A stretch of 64,000 bases of DNA from Streptomyces sp. CA-210063 (GTDB lineage Bacteria > Actinomycetota > Actinomycetes > Streptomycetales > Streptomycetaceae). Made by a program: the position numbers and the translations under genes. The stretch covers positions 6,758,001 to 6,822,000 of the forward strand of contig NZ_CP102512.1 in the NCBI RefSeq assembly GCF_024612015.1. The letters are read 5' to 3'. Positions 1 to 8,840 of this stretch are shown here, piece after piece; within the stretch, counting starts at the first letter, position 1; each line of letters starts with the position of its first letter. A model generated the notes under the pieces. It was not told the origin of the DNA and did not search any database. It saw only the letters and a list, made by a program, of their open reading frames with translations.

Positions 1-158
1 TGCGGGACGACGGGACGGGCGGCGCCGATCCCGCGCGGGGTACCGGCCTCACCGGACTCGCCGACCGGCTCGCCGTGCTCGATGGGACACTGGCCGTCCA
101 CAGCCCGGCCGGCGGCCCGACCGTCCTGTCCCTGGAGATCCCGTGCCCCCAGCGCTGA
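1..158 (+). CDS. C-terminal end of a NarL-family sensor histidine kinase (partial)
   Basis: Only the last 51 codons are in the window; the gene enters from the left. The visible frame holds the late part of a HATPase_c fold, with the [11 protein letters not shown] stretch typical of the G2 ATP-lid box of NarL/DesK-type kinases, then a short final strand ending in SLEIP. The stop codon (156-158) lies 16 bp inside the following response regulator gene, so the two are translationally coupled and form a cognate pair. Sensor domain and phospho-acceptor histidine are outside the window, so the stimulus cannot be inferred. The family call rests on the G2 box and the neighbour. Confidence 0.8.
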   Translation, partial: RDDGTGGADPARGTGLTGLADRLAVLDGTLAVHSPAGGPTVLSLEIPCPQR

Positions 159-796
159 AGATCGTGCTCGCCGAGGACAGCGTGCTGCTGCGGGAAGGGC
201 TCGTCGGCGTGCTGACCAGGTTCGGACACGAGGTCGTCGCGGCGGTCGGGGACGCGGAGTCGCTGACGGCGGCCGTGCGGTCGTACGCCCCCGACCTCGT
301 CGTCACCGACGTACGCATGCCGCCCGGCCTCACCGACGAGGGCCTGCGCGCCGCCCTCGAACTGCGCGCGGCGAACGCGTCCCTGCCCGTCCTCGTCCTC
401 AGCCAGTACGTCCAACGGGCCTACGCCGCCGAGCTGCTGGACACCGGCGACGGCACCGGCGTCGGCTATCTCCTCAAGGACCGGATCGGCCAGGTCGAGC
501 AGTTCGCGGAGACGGTGGAGCGGGTCGCGGCCGGCGGCACGGTCGTCGACCCCGAGGTCGTACGGCAGCTGCTGCGGCGTCGGCGTGATCCGCTGGCGGC
601 GCTCACCCCGCGCGAGAGGGAGGTGCTCGCGCTGGTCGCCGAGGGGAAGTCGAACGGGGCGATCGCCCGCGAGCTGGTCGTCACCGAGGCGGCCGTCGGC
701 AAGCACATCGGCAACATCCTGGGGAAACTGGATCTGCCACCGGCGGAGGACACGCATCGGCGGGTGCTGGCGGTCCTGGCGTATCTGCGGGGATAG
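143..796 (+). CDS. LuxR/NarL-family response regulator
   Basis: A 217-residue two-component regulator. The receiver domain (about residues 5-125) has the acidic pair in LAEDS, the phospho-acceptor aspartate in VVTDVRMPP and the conserved lysine in YLLKDRI. The C-terminal LuxR helix-turn-helix (about 150-210) reads [22 protein letters not shown]. The GTG start at 143 has GGAG six bases upstream and overlaps the kinase stop. It should be phosphorylated by the kinase at the left edge and bind promoters as a dimer. Targets are unknown; nothing in the window obviously belongs to it. A strong hairpin follows immediately after its stop. Confidence 0.92.
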   Translation: MPPALKIVLAEDSVLLREGLVGVLTRFGHEVVAAVGDAESLTAAVRSYAPDLVVTDVRMPPGLTDEGLRAALELRAANASLPVLVLSQYVQRAYAAELLDTGDGTGVGYLLKDRIGQVEQFAETVERVAAGGTVVDPEVVRQLLRRRRDPLAALTPREREVLALVAEGKSNGAIARELVVTEAAVGKHIGNILGKLDLPPAEDTHRRVLAVLAYLRG

Positions 797-830
797 CGGA
801 AGGCCCCCCACCGAAGTGGAGGGCCTTCCG
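797..830. terminator. Bidirectional hairpin between response regulator and tRNA-Lys
   Basis: A 14-bp stem with one mismatch (797-810 with 817-830) and a 6-base loop starts right after the TAG stop of the response regulator. It is followed by TTT on the plus strand. It also lies just 3' of the minus-strand tRNA-Lys, so it can end transcription from both sides. Confidence 0.7.
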
Positions 831-835
831 TTTGG

Positions 836-909
836 TGCGCCGCCAGGGACTCGAACCCCGGACCCGCTGATTAAGAGTCAGCTGCTCTAACCAACTGAGC
901 TAGCGGCGC
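836..909 (-). tRNA. tRNA-Lys (anticodon CTT), copy 1
   Basis: The minus strand folds into a full cloverleaf: 7-bp acceptor stem GCGCCGC/GCGGCGC, D arm with AGCTCAGTTGGTTAGAGC, anticodon loop CTCTTAA giving CTT, and a T arm with GGTTCGA. The 3' CCA is encoded (TGG at 833-835 on the plus strand). A second copy of the same 74-base sequence lies at 19980-20053. Confidence 0.97.
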
Positions 910-912
910 AGA

Positions 913-950
913 CTCTGTCGCCCTTCCGCCTTCGGCGGCTGGCGACAGAG
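913..950 (-). terminator. Hairpin downstream of the iclR-family gene, upstream of tRNA-Lys
   Basis: Outer arms CTCTGTCGCC (913-922) and GGCGACAGAG (941-950) pair perfectly; a second 5-bp stem (CCGCC/GGCGG) is nested inside with a TTC loop. It lies between the stop of the IclR regulator and the tRNA, both on the minus strand. It probably stops read-through into the tRNA, though it could also shape the tRNA 5' leader. Confidence 0.55.
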
Positions 951-1024
951 AAAATACTACCTGGTCCGCAGGGGTGCCCTCGACCAGTTAAACGTGAGCT
1001 GGATCTCTGAAGGACGGTGGGTGG

Positions 1025-1783
1025 CTAGATCGCCAGGGAGAGGAGCACGGGCGCCGCTCCCCGGTTGAGGGTGTTCGCGGCGGACCGCAGCCGGTGTGCG
1101 TGCTCCAGCGGGAGCGACAGCGCGAGGCAGCCGACGGAGGAGCCCGCGGTGAGGGGGACGGCCGCGCAGACCGTGCCCGGCGCGTACTCCTGGAGGTCGA
1201 GGACCGGGACCGTGGGTGTCTGGGCGTCGAGATTGCTCAGCAGCACCTTCTCGTTGGTGATCGTGCGGGCGGTGAGCCGGGCCGGACGGTGGCGCGAGAG
1301 GTGGTCGCGGCGGCCGTTGAGGTCGAGCTGGCCCAGCAGGCCCTTGCCGAAGGCGGTGGCGTGGGCGGAGGAGCGGAAGTCGACCCACTCGTGGACCGCG
1401 GGTGTGGCCGGGCTGTCGGCCCAGCCGGTGACCTGGATCTCCCCGTCCAGATAGCGGGTGACATAGACGGCGGCGCCCACCGAGTCGCGCAGCCGGTCGA
1501 GGGTGTGCTGGAGCTGCTCGCGCAGGGCCTGGTCATGACCCTGGGCGGAGCCCAGCCGGGCGAGTGCGACACCGGTGACGTAGGCGCCGTCGGCGGTCTG
1601 TTCCACGTACCCCTCGCGGCGCAGCATCCGCAGGAGCGCGGTCAACCGCTCGCTGCCGACGCCGGTGCGACGGGCGATCTCGGCGTCGGTGACGCCACCT
1701 GCCTGCCGCGCCACCGTCTCCAGGACGCGGAGGGCGTCCTGGGCCGAGTGGTACGGCGCGGTCGGCTCGTGCTTGAGCGCCAC
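1025..1783 (-). CDS. IclR-family transcriptional regulator
   Basis: A 252-residue protein with an N-terminal winged helix (about residues 10-75, including VTDAEIARRTGVGSERLTAL) and a C-terminal IclR effector domain (about 85-250, with HATAFGKGLLG and APGTVCAAVPL). This is the usual IclR layout and length. It lies 214 bp downstream of ehuA on the same strand, so it is either the last gene of the importer operon or has its own promoter in that gap. IclR proteins commonly control neighbouring catabolic operons, so the ehu genes and the amidase/racemase genes further along are the likely targets. The ligand is not known. Confidence 0.85.
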   Translation of the reverse strand: MALKHEPTAPYHSAQDALRVLETVARQAGGVTDAEIARRTGVGSERLTALLRMLRREGYVEQTADGAYVTGVALARLGSAQGHDQALREQLQHTLDRLRDSVGAAVYVTRYLDGEIQVTGWADSPATPAVHEWVDFRSSAHATAFGKGLLGQLDLNGRRDHLSRHRPARLTARTITNEKVLLSNLDAQTPTVPVLDLQEYAPGTVCAAVPLTAGSSVGCLALSLPLEHAHRLRSAANTLNRGAAPVLLSLAI

Positions 1784-1997
1784 GGTTTCCCCCTGCGCTT
1801 CTCGGGCCGTTTTTCGGACAGCTTGCCGTGTCCCACGATACGGCCCAAGGGGCGTACGTGGAGGGGTTGTTCGCGAGAAATTCCGGGTGCCTCCGGGCCC
1901 CTCAACTGCCGGACCAGCACTCTGGCATATGCCGCAGTCATGGCCCGGCGAGCGGACCTCGGACGTTCCCGTGTGTTCGCTCGTTCACTCGCCGTAA

Positions 1998-2801
1998 TCA
2001 GAGGACCGCGCCGAGAAACTCGCGCGTTCGTTCGTGCGCGGGGTCGCCGAATATCTTCTCGGGGCTGCCCGACTCGATGACCTGGCCAGAATCGAACATC
2101 AGAACTTGATCCGAGATGTCCCGGGCGAAGTTCATCTCGTGGGTCACACAGAGCATCGTGATGTCGGTGGTGCGGGCGATGTCCCTGAGCAGGTCCAGTA
2201 CGCCCGCGACCAGCTCGGGGTCGAGTGCGGACGTCACCTCGTCGAGGAGCAGCACCTGCGGACGCATCGCCAGCGCCCGGGCGATGGCCACCCGCTGCTG
2301 CTGCCCGCCGGACAGCTGGGTCGGGTAGGCGTCGCACTTGTCGGCGAGCCCGACGAGGTCGAGCAGCTCGCGGGCGCGCGCCTCGGCCTCGTCCTTGGAG
2401 AGCCCGAGGACGGTGACGGGCGCCTCGGTGATGTTCCGCAGCACCTTCATGTTCGGGAAGAGGTTGAACTGCTGGAACACCATCCCGATGTTCTTGCGGA
2501 CCTCACGGCACTGCTTGTCGCTCGCCGGGAACAGCCGCTGCCCGCCGACGGTGATCGTGCCCTCGTCGGGCTTGGTCAGGGTCATCAGCAGCCGCAGGAT
2601 CGTCGTCTTGCCGGAGCCGGACGGGCCGATCAGCGTGACGTGCTTGCCGGCGTCGACGGAGAAGTCCAGCCGGTCCAGGACCGTATTGCTGCCGAATCGT
2701 TTGGTCACGTTCTCGAAGCGGATCAGCTCGGCACGGCCGGCGGCCGGGGCGCCGTCGGTGTTGGCGTCCGGTTCTTTCCTCAGCGGGGTGTCAGCGGACA
2801 A
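1998..2801 (-). CDS. ehuA: Amino-acid/ectoine-type ABC importer ATPase (EhuA-like)
   Basis: ATP-hydrolysing subunit of a polar-amino-acid-type importer. It shows Walker A GPSGSGKTT, signature LSGGQQQRVAIARAL, Walker B VLLLDEVTSAL and the switch histidine in CVTHEM, within 267 residues. The start is TTG at 2801, supported by GGAG seven bases upstream; it overlaps the end of the permease gene ehuD by 11 bp. It is last in a four-gene unit, binding protein-permease-permease-ATPase, with overlaps throughout. The ATPase class is certain; the substrate assignment rests on the EhuB-like binding protein. Confidence 0.88.
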   Translation of the reverse strand: MSADTPLRKEPDANTDGAPAAGRAELIRFENVTKRFGSNTVLDRLDFSVDAGKHVTLIGPSGSGKTTILRLLMTLTKPDEGTITVGGQRLFPASDKQCREVRKNIGMVFQQFNLFPNMKVLRNITEAPVTVLGLSKDEAEARARELLDLVGLADKCDAYPTQLSGGQQQRVAIARALAMRPQVLLLDEVTSALDPELVAGVLDLLRDIARTTDITMLCVTHEMNFARDISDQVLMFDSGQVIESGSPEKIFGDPAHERTREFLGAVL

Positions 2802-3441
2802 GACGTCGCTCCAGGGTTCGCAGAAGGAGGGAGGCCAGATAGGAGATGAGGATGAAGGCCACCCCGATGACGGTCAGGGGCTCGGTGAAACGGAAGGTCT
2901 CCTGGGCGTAGAGCCGTGCCTCGCTCAGCATCTCCGGCACTGTGATCACCATCAGGATCGGTGTGTCCTTGAGCATCGAGATCACGTAGTTGCCCAGCGC
3001 GGGCACCACCCGGCGGACCGCCTGCGGCAGGATCACCACCGACCACGTGCGCCGCATCGGCAGGTTCAGCGCCGTGGCCGCCTCCCACTGGCCCGCGGGC
3101 ACCGCCTCGATGCCGGCGCGGTAGACCTGCATCGTGTACGTCGAGTAGTGCAGCCCGATCGCGAAGACGCCCGTGGTCAGCGCCGAGAAGGTCAGACCCC
3201 ACTCCGGCAGCACATAGAACAGGAAGAACAGCTGGACGAGCAGCGGAGTGTTCCGGATGAACTCCGTGACGACGCCCACCGGCCAGCTCACCCACCGGGT
3301 CGGCGTCCGCACCAGCAGCGCCCACACCAGTCCGAGCACGAAGGAGACGACCGAGCCCAGCGCCAGCGCCTGCAGGGTGACCAGCAGACCGTCCCGGAAG
3401 TGCGGCAGGAAGTCGGTGACCGCGTTCCAGTCCCAGTTCAT
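2791..3441 (-). CDS. ehuD: ABC importer permease (EhuD-like)
   Basis: A 216-residue integral membrane permease of the His/Glu/Gln/Arg/opine type with about five hydrophobic segments. The cytoplasmic coupling (EAA) loop is visible as PAGQWEAATALNLPMRRTWS followed by ILPQA. The ATG start shares one base with the stop of ehuC (TGATG), which means tight translational coupling. It pairs with EhuC to form the transmembrane channel fed by the EhuB-like lipoprotein and driven by EhuA. Confidence 0.87.
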   Translation of the reverse strand: MNWDWNAVTDFLPHFRDGLLVTLQALALGSVVSFVLGLVWALLVRTPTRWVSWPVGVVTEFIRNTPLLVQLFFLFYVLPEWGLTFSALTTGVFAIGLHYSTYTMQVYRAGIEAVPAGQWEAATALNLPMRRTWSVVILPQAVRRVVPALGNYVISMLKDTPILMVITVPEMLSEARLYAQETFRFTEPLTVIGVAFILISYLASLLLRTLERRLVR

Positions 3442-4157
3442 CAGGCACCGCCTCCCGCACTCGCGCCCTCGGGGACGCGCGCCGGCGGCACAGCCGCCTT
3501 CCTCGCCGGAGCCTTGCCGACCCCGGCCTTCAGCCGCCGTTCCAGCACCCGCATGGCCCGGGTGAGCAGGAAGGCGATCACGAAGTAGATGACCAGGAGA
3601 TACGCGTAGATCTCCACGCTCTCCTGCAGCGCCAGCCGCACCAGGCTGCCGCTGAACGCCAGGTCACCCATGCCCATGACCGACACCAGCGCCGTGCCCT
3701 TGAGCAGTTCGACCACGAGGTTGGCGAAGGGCGGGATCATCTCCGGGACCGCCTGTGGCAGCAGGATCAGCCGCATCCGCTGCCACGGCGTGAAGCTCAG
3801 CGCGATACCGCCCTCGCGCTGCGCCGGATCCACGGCGGTCAGGGCGCCGCGCACGATCTCGGCGCCGTACGCCCCGTACGTCAGCCCGAGCGCCAGGACG
3901 CCCGCCCACATCGGGACGAGCTGCCAGCCGAAGGCCAGCGGCAGTACGAAGTACACCCAGAAGATCATGATCAGCGCGGAGGTGCCGCGGAACACCTCGG
4001 TGTAGAGGCCCGCGACGAAGCGGACGATCCACCGCCGGTGGGTGCGCGCGACCCCCACCACGAAGGAGACGACCGTGGCCAGCAGCGCGCCGAAGACCAG
4101 CAGCTGAAGGGTGACCCAGACGCCGCGCAGTACCAGTTCCCAGAGTCCCGGTGTCAT
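3441..4157 (-). CDS. ehuC: ABC importer permease (EhuC-like)
   Basis: A 238-residue membrane permease homologous to its neighbour. It begins MTPGLWELVLRG, has several hydrophobic segments, and carries an EAA-type loop (AVDPAQREGGIALSFTPWQR, then ILLPQA). The ATG at 4157 overlaps the ehuB stop by four bases (ATGA), which fixes this start although the frame stays open further upstream inside ehuB. The C-terminus has a basic Ala/Pro-rich tail (GVGKAPARKAAVPPAR) that is longer than usual for the family. Confidence 0.87.
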   Translation of the reverse strand: MTPGLWELVLRGVWVTLQLLVFGALLATVVSFVVGVARTHRRWIVRFVAGLYTEVFRGTSALIMIFWVYFVLPLAFGWQLVPMWAGVLALGLTYGAYGAEIVRGALTAVDPAQREGGIALSFTPWQRMRLILLPQAVPEMIPPFANLVVELLKGTALVSVMGMGDLAFSGSLVRLALQESVEIYAYLLVIYFVIAFLLTRAMRVLERRLKAGVGKAPARKAAVPPARVPEGASAGGGA

Positions 4158-5077
4158 GCGCGACAGAGCTCCTTCGTGGTCAGGTCGGTCATCTCGACCT
4201 TGGTGAAGCCGAAGGGCCGCAGGACGCGCAGCAGTTCCCCGCTCTCCTTCATCTTCCGCAGCTCCACGTTGAAGGCGTCCCGCAGCCGCGTCTCGGCCGG
4301 CCGGAACGCGAAGCCCGCGCCGTCCACCCGCGGCTTGCCGTCGACCAGCGCGGCGAACGGCTTGGTCGCCTCCGTCGTGCGGGACTTCTTGACCACCTCG
4401 CGGGTGGTCAGCGACGTCCCCGCGAACACGTCGACCCGCCCCGCCTCCACGGCGTTCAGCCCGGCCACCTGGTCGGGCACGATGACGATGTCGCTCTCCG
4501 GATACCCGGCCTCGACGGCATGCGCGATCTGCGCGTACCCCGACCCGGTGGCGAACCGGGCCTTTTCCCGAATCACATCCGCGTAGTCGTTCAGGCCCTT
4601 CGGATTGCCCTTCCGCACCACGAACGCGTCCAGCATCTGATGGTCGGGCTCGGAGAAGATGACTTCGGCGCAACGCTCGGGATTGATGTACATCCCGGCG
4701 GACACGACATCGAACTGCTGCGAATTCAGCCCGGGTATGAGCGAGCCGAACTCGGTGGGCACGGGCTGAACCCGCCCCACCCCCAACCGCTTGAAGACGA
4801 TGCCGGCCACTTCCGGCCCCTCGCCGGTCAACTCACCATCCGTGTCGATGTAGCCGAACGGGATCTCCCCCGCGATACCCAGCCGTACGACGCCCTGCGC
4901 CCGCAGCCGGTCCAGCAGCTCACCCCCCTCCGTGCTGGAGGCGGTGGCCACCCGACTGCACCCGGCGGCGCCCAGCGCGCCCACCGTGGCGAGCGCGGAG
5001 GCGCCGGCGAGCAGCGCCCGGCGGCTGGGGTCGCGTGTCTTCCCGGTTCTCCCGGAGGTCTCTGTTGCTGGAGCCAT
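4154..5077 (-). CDS. ehuB: Amino-acid/ectoine-type substrate-binding lipoprotein (EhuB-like)
   Basis: A 307-residue solute-binding protein, first gene of the importer operon. The N-terminus has a twin-arginine-like SRRALLAG segment, a hydrophobic stretch and a lipobox ending in AAGC, so it is exported and lipid-anchored. Stretches such as PTEFGSLIPGLNSQQFDVVS and MYINPERC closely match Streptomyces proteins annotated as the ectoine/hydroxyectoine binding protein EhuB, as I remember them. True substrate specificity is not proven by this. No recognisable ectoine hydrolase (eutD/doeA) or deacetylase (eutE/doeB) is in the window, so another zwitterionic or amino-acid-like solute is possible. Confidence 0.82.
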   Translation of the reverse strand: MAPATETSGRTGKTRDPSRRALLAGASALATVGALGAAGCSRVATASSTEGGELLDRLRAQGVVRLGIAGEIPFGYIDTDGELTGEGPEVAGIVFKRLGVGRVQPVPTEFGSLIPGLNSQQFDVVSAGMYINPERCAEVIFSEPDHQMLDAFVVRKGNPKGLNDYADVIREKARFATGSGYAQIAHAVEAGYPESDIVIVPDQVAGLNAVEAGRVDVFAGTSLTTREVVKKSRTTEATKPFAALVDGKPRVDGAGFAFRPAETRLRDAFNVELRKMKESGELLRVLRPFGFTKVEMTDLTTKELCRA

Positions 5078-5208
5078 GGCCGCGCGGCTACCCGACCCGA
5101 TGCGATGTATTCACGCCACTGCCGGGGCCTTCACGCCCCCTGCACACACCCGGCCAGGCGGGTCGGGCCAAGGGAGGCACCCTTGACCCGGGCGGCACCA
5201 TGGAAGAC

Positions 5209-5703
5209 ATGACCGACCGCTACATAGAGATCTCCCTGCTCAAGCGCCAGGTCGTGTGCCGGGCGAAACTCCTGGACGACCGCGCGCCGCTCACCTGCGC
5301 CGCCGTCTGGGACGCCCTGCCCCTGTCCGGCGACGTCTACCACGCCAAATACGCCCGCAACGAGATCTACGCCCTCTTCCCACCCTTCGCCCCCCAGGAG
5401 CCACCCCTCGAGAACCCCACCGTCACCCCCATCCCCGGCGACCTCTGCTACTTCTCCTTCGCCGGCACGGAACTGGCCACGAACGCGTACGGCTACGACG
5501 ACGAGGTCCGCCCCGGCACCACCCTCGTAGACCTGGCCCTCTTCTACGAACGCAACAACCTGCTGCTGAACGGCGATGTGGGGTGGGTGCCGGGGATCGT
5601 GTGGGGGCAGGTGGTCTCGGGCCTGGACGAGATGGCCGAGGCGTGCAACGACCTTTGGCGGACAGGGGCGTTGGGGGAGACGCTGCGGTTCCGGCGGGCG
5701 TGA
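5209..5703 (+). CDS. DUF3830 (cyclophilin-like fold) protein
   Basis: About 164 residues, divergent from ehuB. The sequence (TDRYIEISLLKRQ, then HAKYARNEIYALFPPF, GDLCYFSF, and the final ALGETLRFRR) matches DUF3830, a small family with a cyclophilin-like fold. I know this family next to Asp/Glu-racemase-type and amino-acid uptake genes. Its biochemical role is not established. ATG at 5209 or 5200 can both start it; 5209 gives the usual MTDRYIE N-terminus, but its ribosome site (GGAAG, two bases away) is poorly spaced. The gene probably shares the 5078-5208 promoter region with ehuB. Confidence 0.78.
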   Translation: MTDRYIEISLLKRQVVCRAKLLDDRAPLTCAAVWDALPLSGDVYHAKYARNEIYALFPPFAPQEPPLENPTVTPIPGDLCYFSFAGTELATNAYGYDDEVRPGTTLVDLALFYERNNLLLNGDVGWVPGIVWGQVVSGLDEMAEACNDLWRTGALGETLRFRRA

Positions 5704-5776
5704 CGTTGTGGGTGGTGCGAGATCCGACTGCTCGGGGACAGGTGCCTATGGGGCGACAGGCGCGCTGTTCACATGG

Positions 5777-6451
5777 TCAACCCACGCCGACTGCCGCTGA
5801 CTCGTAGCCCGTGATGTCGTCGGGCTTCACCAAGCCGTCCTCGATCGCCCGGGCCAGCATGTCCGCCTTCGTCGGTGCGGATCTGCCGACCTGCGCGTAC
5901 TTGACTCGCGCCCGACGGATGTACACATCGACGGTGTGAACCGACACGCCCATGCGCCGGGCGACCGAGGCCTTCGACATGGACTGGAACCACCACAGCA
6001 GGGCGGTACGTTCCTGCGAGGACAGCTTGGGCCTGTTCGCGCCGCGATCACCGACGAGGACGCCCGCGGCCGTCGGCGTGACGTACGGCCTGTCGCCCGC
6101 CGCCGCCAACACCGTGTTCACCAGGTGCGCCCGTCCTTCGTTCTTCGCGACGAACTCGCAGGCGCCGGCCTCCAGCGATTCGAGCACCACCCGCTGCTCG
6201 GTGAACTGCGAGAAGGCGATGACCCGTTGACCCGCCGCGGCCAGCGTGGCGATGTCGCCGATGACGAGTCTGCCGTGCAGATTCAGATCGAGAATGAGGA
6301 CATCCGCGACGCCGGGCTCCACATCCACGGTTTCGCCGGTGTGCCCCACCGAGATCCGCGGCTCCTCGGACAGCCAGGTCTGGATGCCTTCGATGACGAC
6401 AGGGTGATCGTCGATGATGGCAACGGTCAGGGGGCCGGTCGTACGGGCCAT
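5777..6451 (-). CDS. LuxR-family response regulator of a three-gene sensory unit
   Basis: A 224-residue regulator. The receiver (about residues 8-120) has the acidic pair IIDDH, phospho-acceptor in LILDLNLHG and lysine in FVAKNEG. The C-terminal LuxR-type HTH (about 150-205) contains SSQERTALLWW and ASVARRMGVSVHTVDVYIRR. Chosen start ATG 6451 overlaps the upstream degenerate kinase gene by 25 bp. It is the only DNA-binding protein in the block, so the 20-bp palindrome at 8841-8860, between this operon and the exported trio, is its most likely operator. Confidence 0.88.
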   Translation of the reverse strand: MARTTGPLTVAIIDDHPVVIEGIQTWLSEEPRISVGHTGETVDVEPGVADVLILDLNLHGRLVIGDIATLAAAGQRVIAFSQFTEQRVVLESLEAGACEFVAKNEGRAHLVNTVLAAAGDRPYVTPTAAGVLVGDRGANRPKLSSQERTALLWWFQSMSKASVARRMGVSVHTVDVYIRRARVKYAQVGRSAPTKADMLARAIEDGLVKPDDITGYESAAVGVG

Positions 6452-7548
6452 CGGGTTTCCCACCACAACTGGTCCTCCTCCTGGTCGTATGTGGAGGATA
6501 CGGTGAGGGGGCCCGGCGATTCCAAGAGCGTCTGAGGCGGGGCGTCGGCCACCACGCTCACCACGACCTCCTCGGGCGATGTCACCACGGTCACCCGCGC
6601 TCGGGTGGCGGCGCCGGCCAGGACCAGCAGGGCCCCTTCCGCCAGTTCCCGGCGGACGGATGCCGGCAGGTCGGGCAGGTCGCCGTAGCTCAGCAGGGCC
6701 ACGCGTACGCCGCGCCGCTCGGCGACATCGGCACAGGCCCGCAGTTCGTGCAGGAGCGGGTGCGGGGTGTCGTCCGTCTCCACGAACAGCCTCCGCAGCC
6801 GTGCCGCCTCCACGGCTGCGCGCTGGCGTACGACGGTGTCTCCCGGGTCCAGTTGACGTTCCGCCAGACCACGCAGCAGCGGTTCCACTCTGATGCGCAG
6901 GTATGCGTAGCGGCGCCGGCGCTCGGCATGCACGGCCTCGTCGGCGGTGGCACGGGCGAGGTGCTCCGCCTGCCCCGCGGCGATCTCGGTGGCTTCCCTC
7001 GCACCGTCGTTGAGCTGCCGCGCCAGATACGCGAAGGTCAACTGGATACCGGCAGTGGTGTAGACCGCGGCCAGCAGACGGGAGACGGTGACCTGGTCGA
7101 GCGCACCGTCGGCGGCGAGGAAGCCCACCGTGACAGCCGTGTTGGCGCCCAACAGGGTGATCAGCTCCCACAGCGGACGCTGAATCAACAGCAGCACGCC
7201 GAACCAACCGACGGTGTTCCACGCCCAGCTCACGTCGCCGATCGCCCCGCCCGGCGGGTACGTGGCGGTGGCGACGACTCCGGTGACCAGCGTCGCCCCC
7301 GCAAGCCCCCGCGCGGTGCGCCCGCTGAGCGCGGAACGCAGCAACAGGATCGACCCGGCCGTCTGGATGACCGCGAGGGCCAGCCAGGCGCCGGCGGCCG
7401 CGACCCGCGGCTCGTACACCGGCCAGCCCCTGAGCACCAGCAGGGTGTCCAGACCCAGGTGCCAGACGCCGACGATCGCCACCAGCCCGATATTGACGGC
7501 CTTGGCGAAGCGGGTGGCGACCACGCCCTCGACGACGCCGACGGTCAT
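6427..7548 (-). CDS. Membrane-bound degenerate kinase-like protein
   Basis: About 373 residues. The first 190 or so hold five to six hydrophobic segments. A basic linker (AERRRRYAYLRIR) follows, then a soluble domain ending SSTYDQEEDQLWWETRWP. Position between a histidine kinase and a response regulator, and the overall shape, suggest a kinase relative. I cannot find a phospho-acceptor histidine box, an N box, or the DxGxG motif, so it is probably catalytically dead and acts as a sensor or partner. ATG at 7548 is preferred over the GTG at 7557 because it forms an ATGA overlap with the upstream kinase gene. Confidence 0.7.
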   Translation of the reverse strand: MTVGVVEGVVATRFAKAVNIGLVAIVGVWHLGLDTLLVLRGWPVYEPRVAAAGAWLALAVIQTAGSILLLRSALSGRTARGLAGATLVTGVVATATYPPGGAIGDVSWAWNTVGWFGVLLLIQRPLWELITLLGANTAVTVGFLAADGALDQVTVSRLLAAVYTTAGIQLTFAYLARQLNDGAREATEIAAGQAEHLARATADEAVHAERRRRYAYLRIRVEPLLRGLAERQLDPGDTVVRQRAAVEAARLRRLFVETDDTPHPLLHELRACADVAERRGVRVALLSYGDLPDLPASVRRELAEGALLVLAGAATRARVTVVTSPEEVVVSVVADAPPQTLLESPGPLTVSSTYDQEEDQLWWETRWPVRPAP

Positions 7549-8756
7549 GGTTCCCACCTCAGCACGACCCGGGTGCCGGCGCCCGGGGACGAGTCCGCCC
7601 GGGCGCTGCCGCCCACGGCACTCATCCGGCCGCAGACCGATTCCCGCAGGCCGCGCCGGTGGGAGGGAACAGCCGCAGGGTCGAACCCGTCTCCTTCGTC
7701 GCGGACTTCGACCGCGACGCCCTCCCCGACGCGTCGGGCCGTGACCCGGGCGGCGCCGGTGTTCGCGTGCCGGGCCACATTGGTCAGGGACTCGGCGACC
7801 CCTTGCGAGAGGGCTTCCACGACCTCGTGGGGCAGGTCCAGAGGCGGCACGTCGAACTCGATGTCCAGGGGTGGGAGGCCGACGCGGCGCGTCAGCACGA
7901 CGGTGCGCAGCGCGACATCCAGCGGTGCGGGGGCCTGCACCCCATCGCGCGCCACGCCGGGATGCGCCCGCAGGTCCGCGATGACGGCCAGGTCGGCCGC
8001 GGCCCGTTCCGGCAGCGCGGCAGAGTCACGGGTGATGCTGCCGGTGCCCACCATGGTGAGCGTGGCGAGCACGGTGTCGTGCAACAGCCGCTGCTGGTCC
8101 CGTTCGTCGGTGCGGGCGGCGGACCGGGCCCGCGCCGACGCGCGCGCCGCCGCCTCCTCGGACAGCGCGAGGTCCGCCCTGCGCGCTCCATGCCGCAGCA
8201 GGACCATGACAGCGGCGGCGAGCAGCCCCTGGAGCACCAGGACGACGGAGGCCTCTCGTACGCCGGCGCCCACCGCGTGGGCCGCCGCGATGGCGATCGC
8301 CGAGGCCATCGCCCAGGGCTGACGCAGCATGAACTGTGCGATGAAGACGCCTGTGCCGGCGACCATGTCGATCCATCCGGAGCCCGCGCTCGCTCCCAGT
8401 ACCTCGGCTGGGACAAGGTTGCCCTGCGCCAGGCAGAGCATGAGAACGACGGCGACATCACCGGCGTAGAGCCAGGCATGAGGTTCCGGCCTGAGCGTCA
8501 GAACGGTGAACAGGCCGCTCCACAGCAGCAGTCCGACGACCGCGACGGCCACCCAGATCGAGCGGGCGGGCGGCGCGAAGCCGACCACGGCGACCAGGGC
8601 CGCTCCGACGGCACTGACTGTTCTCAGGACAGCGGACAGACGTGCGGACCTACGCCGAAGCTGAAGTTGGGCCGGCCCCTGCGTCGGCACGCCGTCTCCA
8701 CCAAAGAAATTCACGACTCCGCCAATCAAAGCACGGAATCCGACCGAATTCTTCAC
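7545..8756 (-). CDS. Sensor histidine kinase (HisKA_3/NarL type)
   Basis: About 403 residues from GTG 8756, which has GGGGGA seven bases upstream; an upstream in-frame start at 8810 lacks such a site. Several hydrophobic segments (roughly residues 35-175) precede the dimerisation/phospho-acceptor helix RLLHDTVLATL, whose histidine is the likely phosphorylation site. The HATPase_c domain has an N box (ESLTNVARHA), a DEGDGF G1 box and a GLRESV G2 box. It heads the kinase, degenerate kinase, regulator operon and is divergent from the exported trio. Confidence 0.88.
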   Translation of the reverse strand: MKNSVGFRALIGGVVNFFGGDGVPTQGPAQLQLRRRSARLSAVLRTVSAVGAALVAVVGFAPPARSIWVAVAVVGLLLWSGLFTVLTLRPEPHAWLYAGDVAVVLMLCLAQGNLVPAEVLGASAGSGWIDMVAGTGVFIAQFMLRQPWAMASAIAIAAAHAVGAGVREASVVLVLQGLLAAAVMVLLRHGARRADLALSEEAAARASARARSAARTDERDQQRLLHDTVLATLTMVGTGSITRDSAALPERAAADLAVIADLRAHPGVARDGVQAPAPLDVALRTVVLTRRVGLPPLDIEFDVPPLDLPHEVVEALSQGVAESLTNVARHANTGAARVTARRVGEGVAVEVRDEGDGFDPAAVPSHRRGLRESVCGRMSAVGGSARADSSPGAGTRVVLRWEP

Positions 8757-8840
8757 AGTGTTTCCCCCGTACGCTGATGAGGCCCGCCTCCCGACCTGGA
8801 TTCCTCTCAACTTAGATCAGCGCGCGGGCGGCGCACCGGT

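Noticed and set aside
82..588. Long Arg/Pro-rich reading frames on either strand opposite or beside clear genes
   Set aside because: They are shadow frames of GC-rich codons; the overlapping frame has domains and a ribosome site.
4155..4673. Longer form of the EhuC-like permease starting inside ehuB
   Set aside because: The extension has no hydrophobic or conserved character; the ATGA overlap at 4157 is a clear start.
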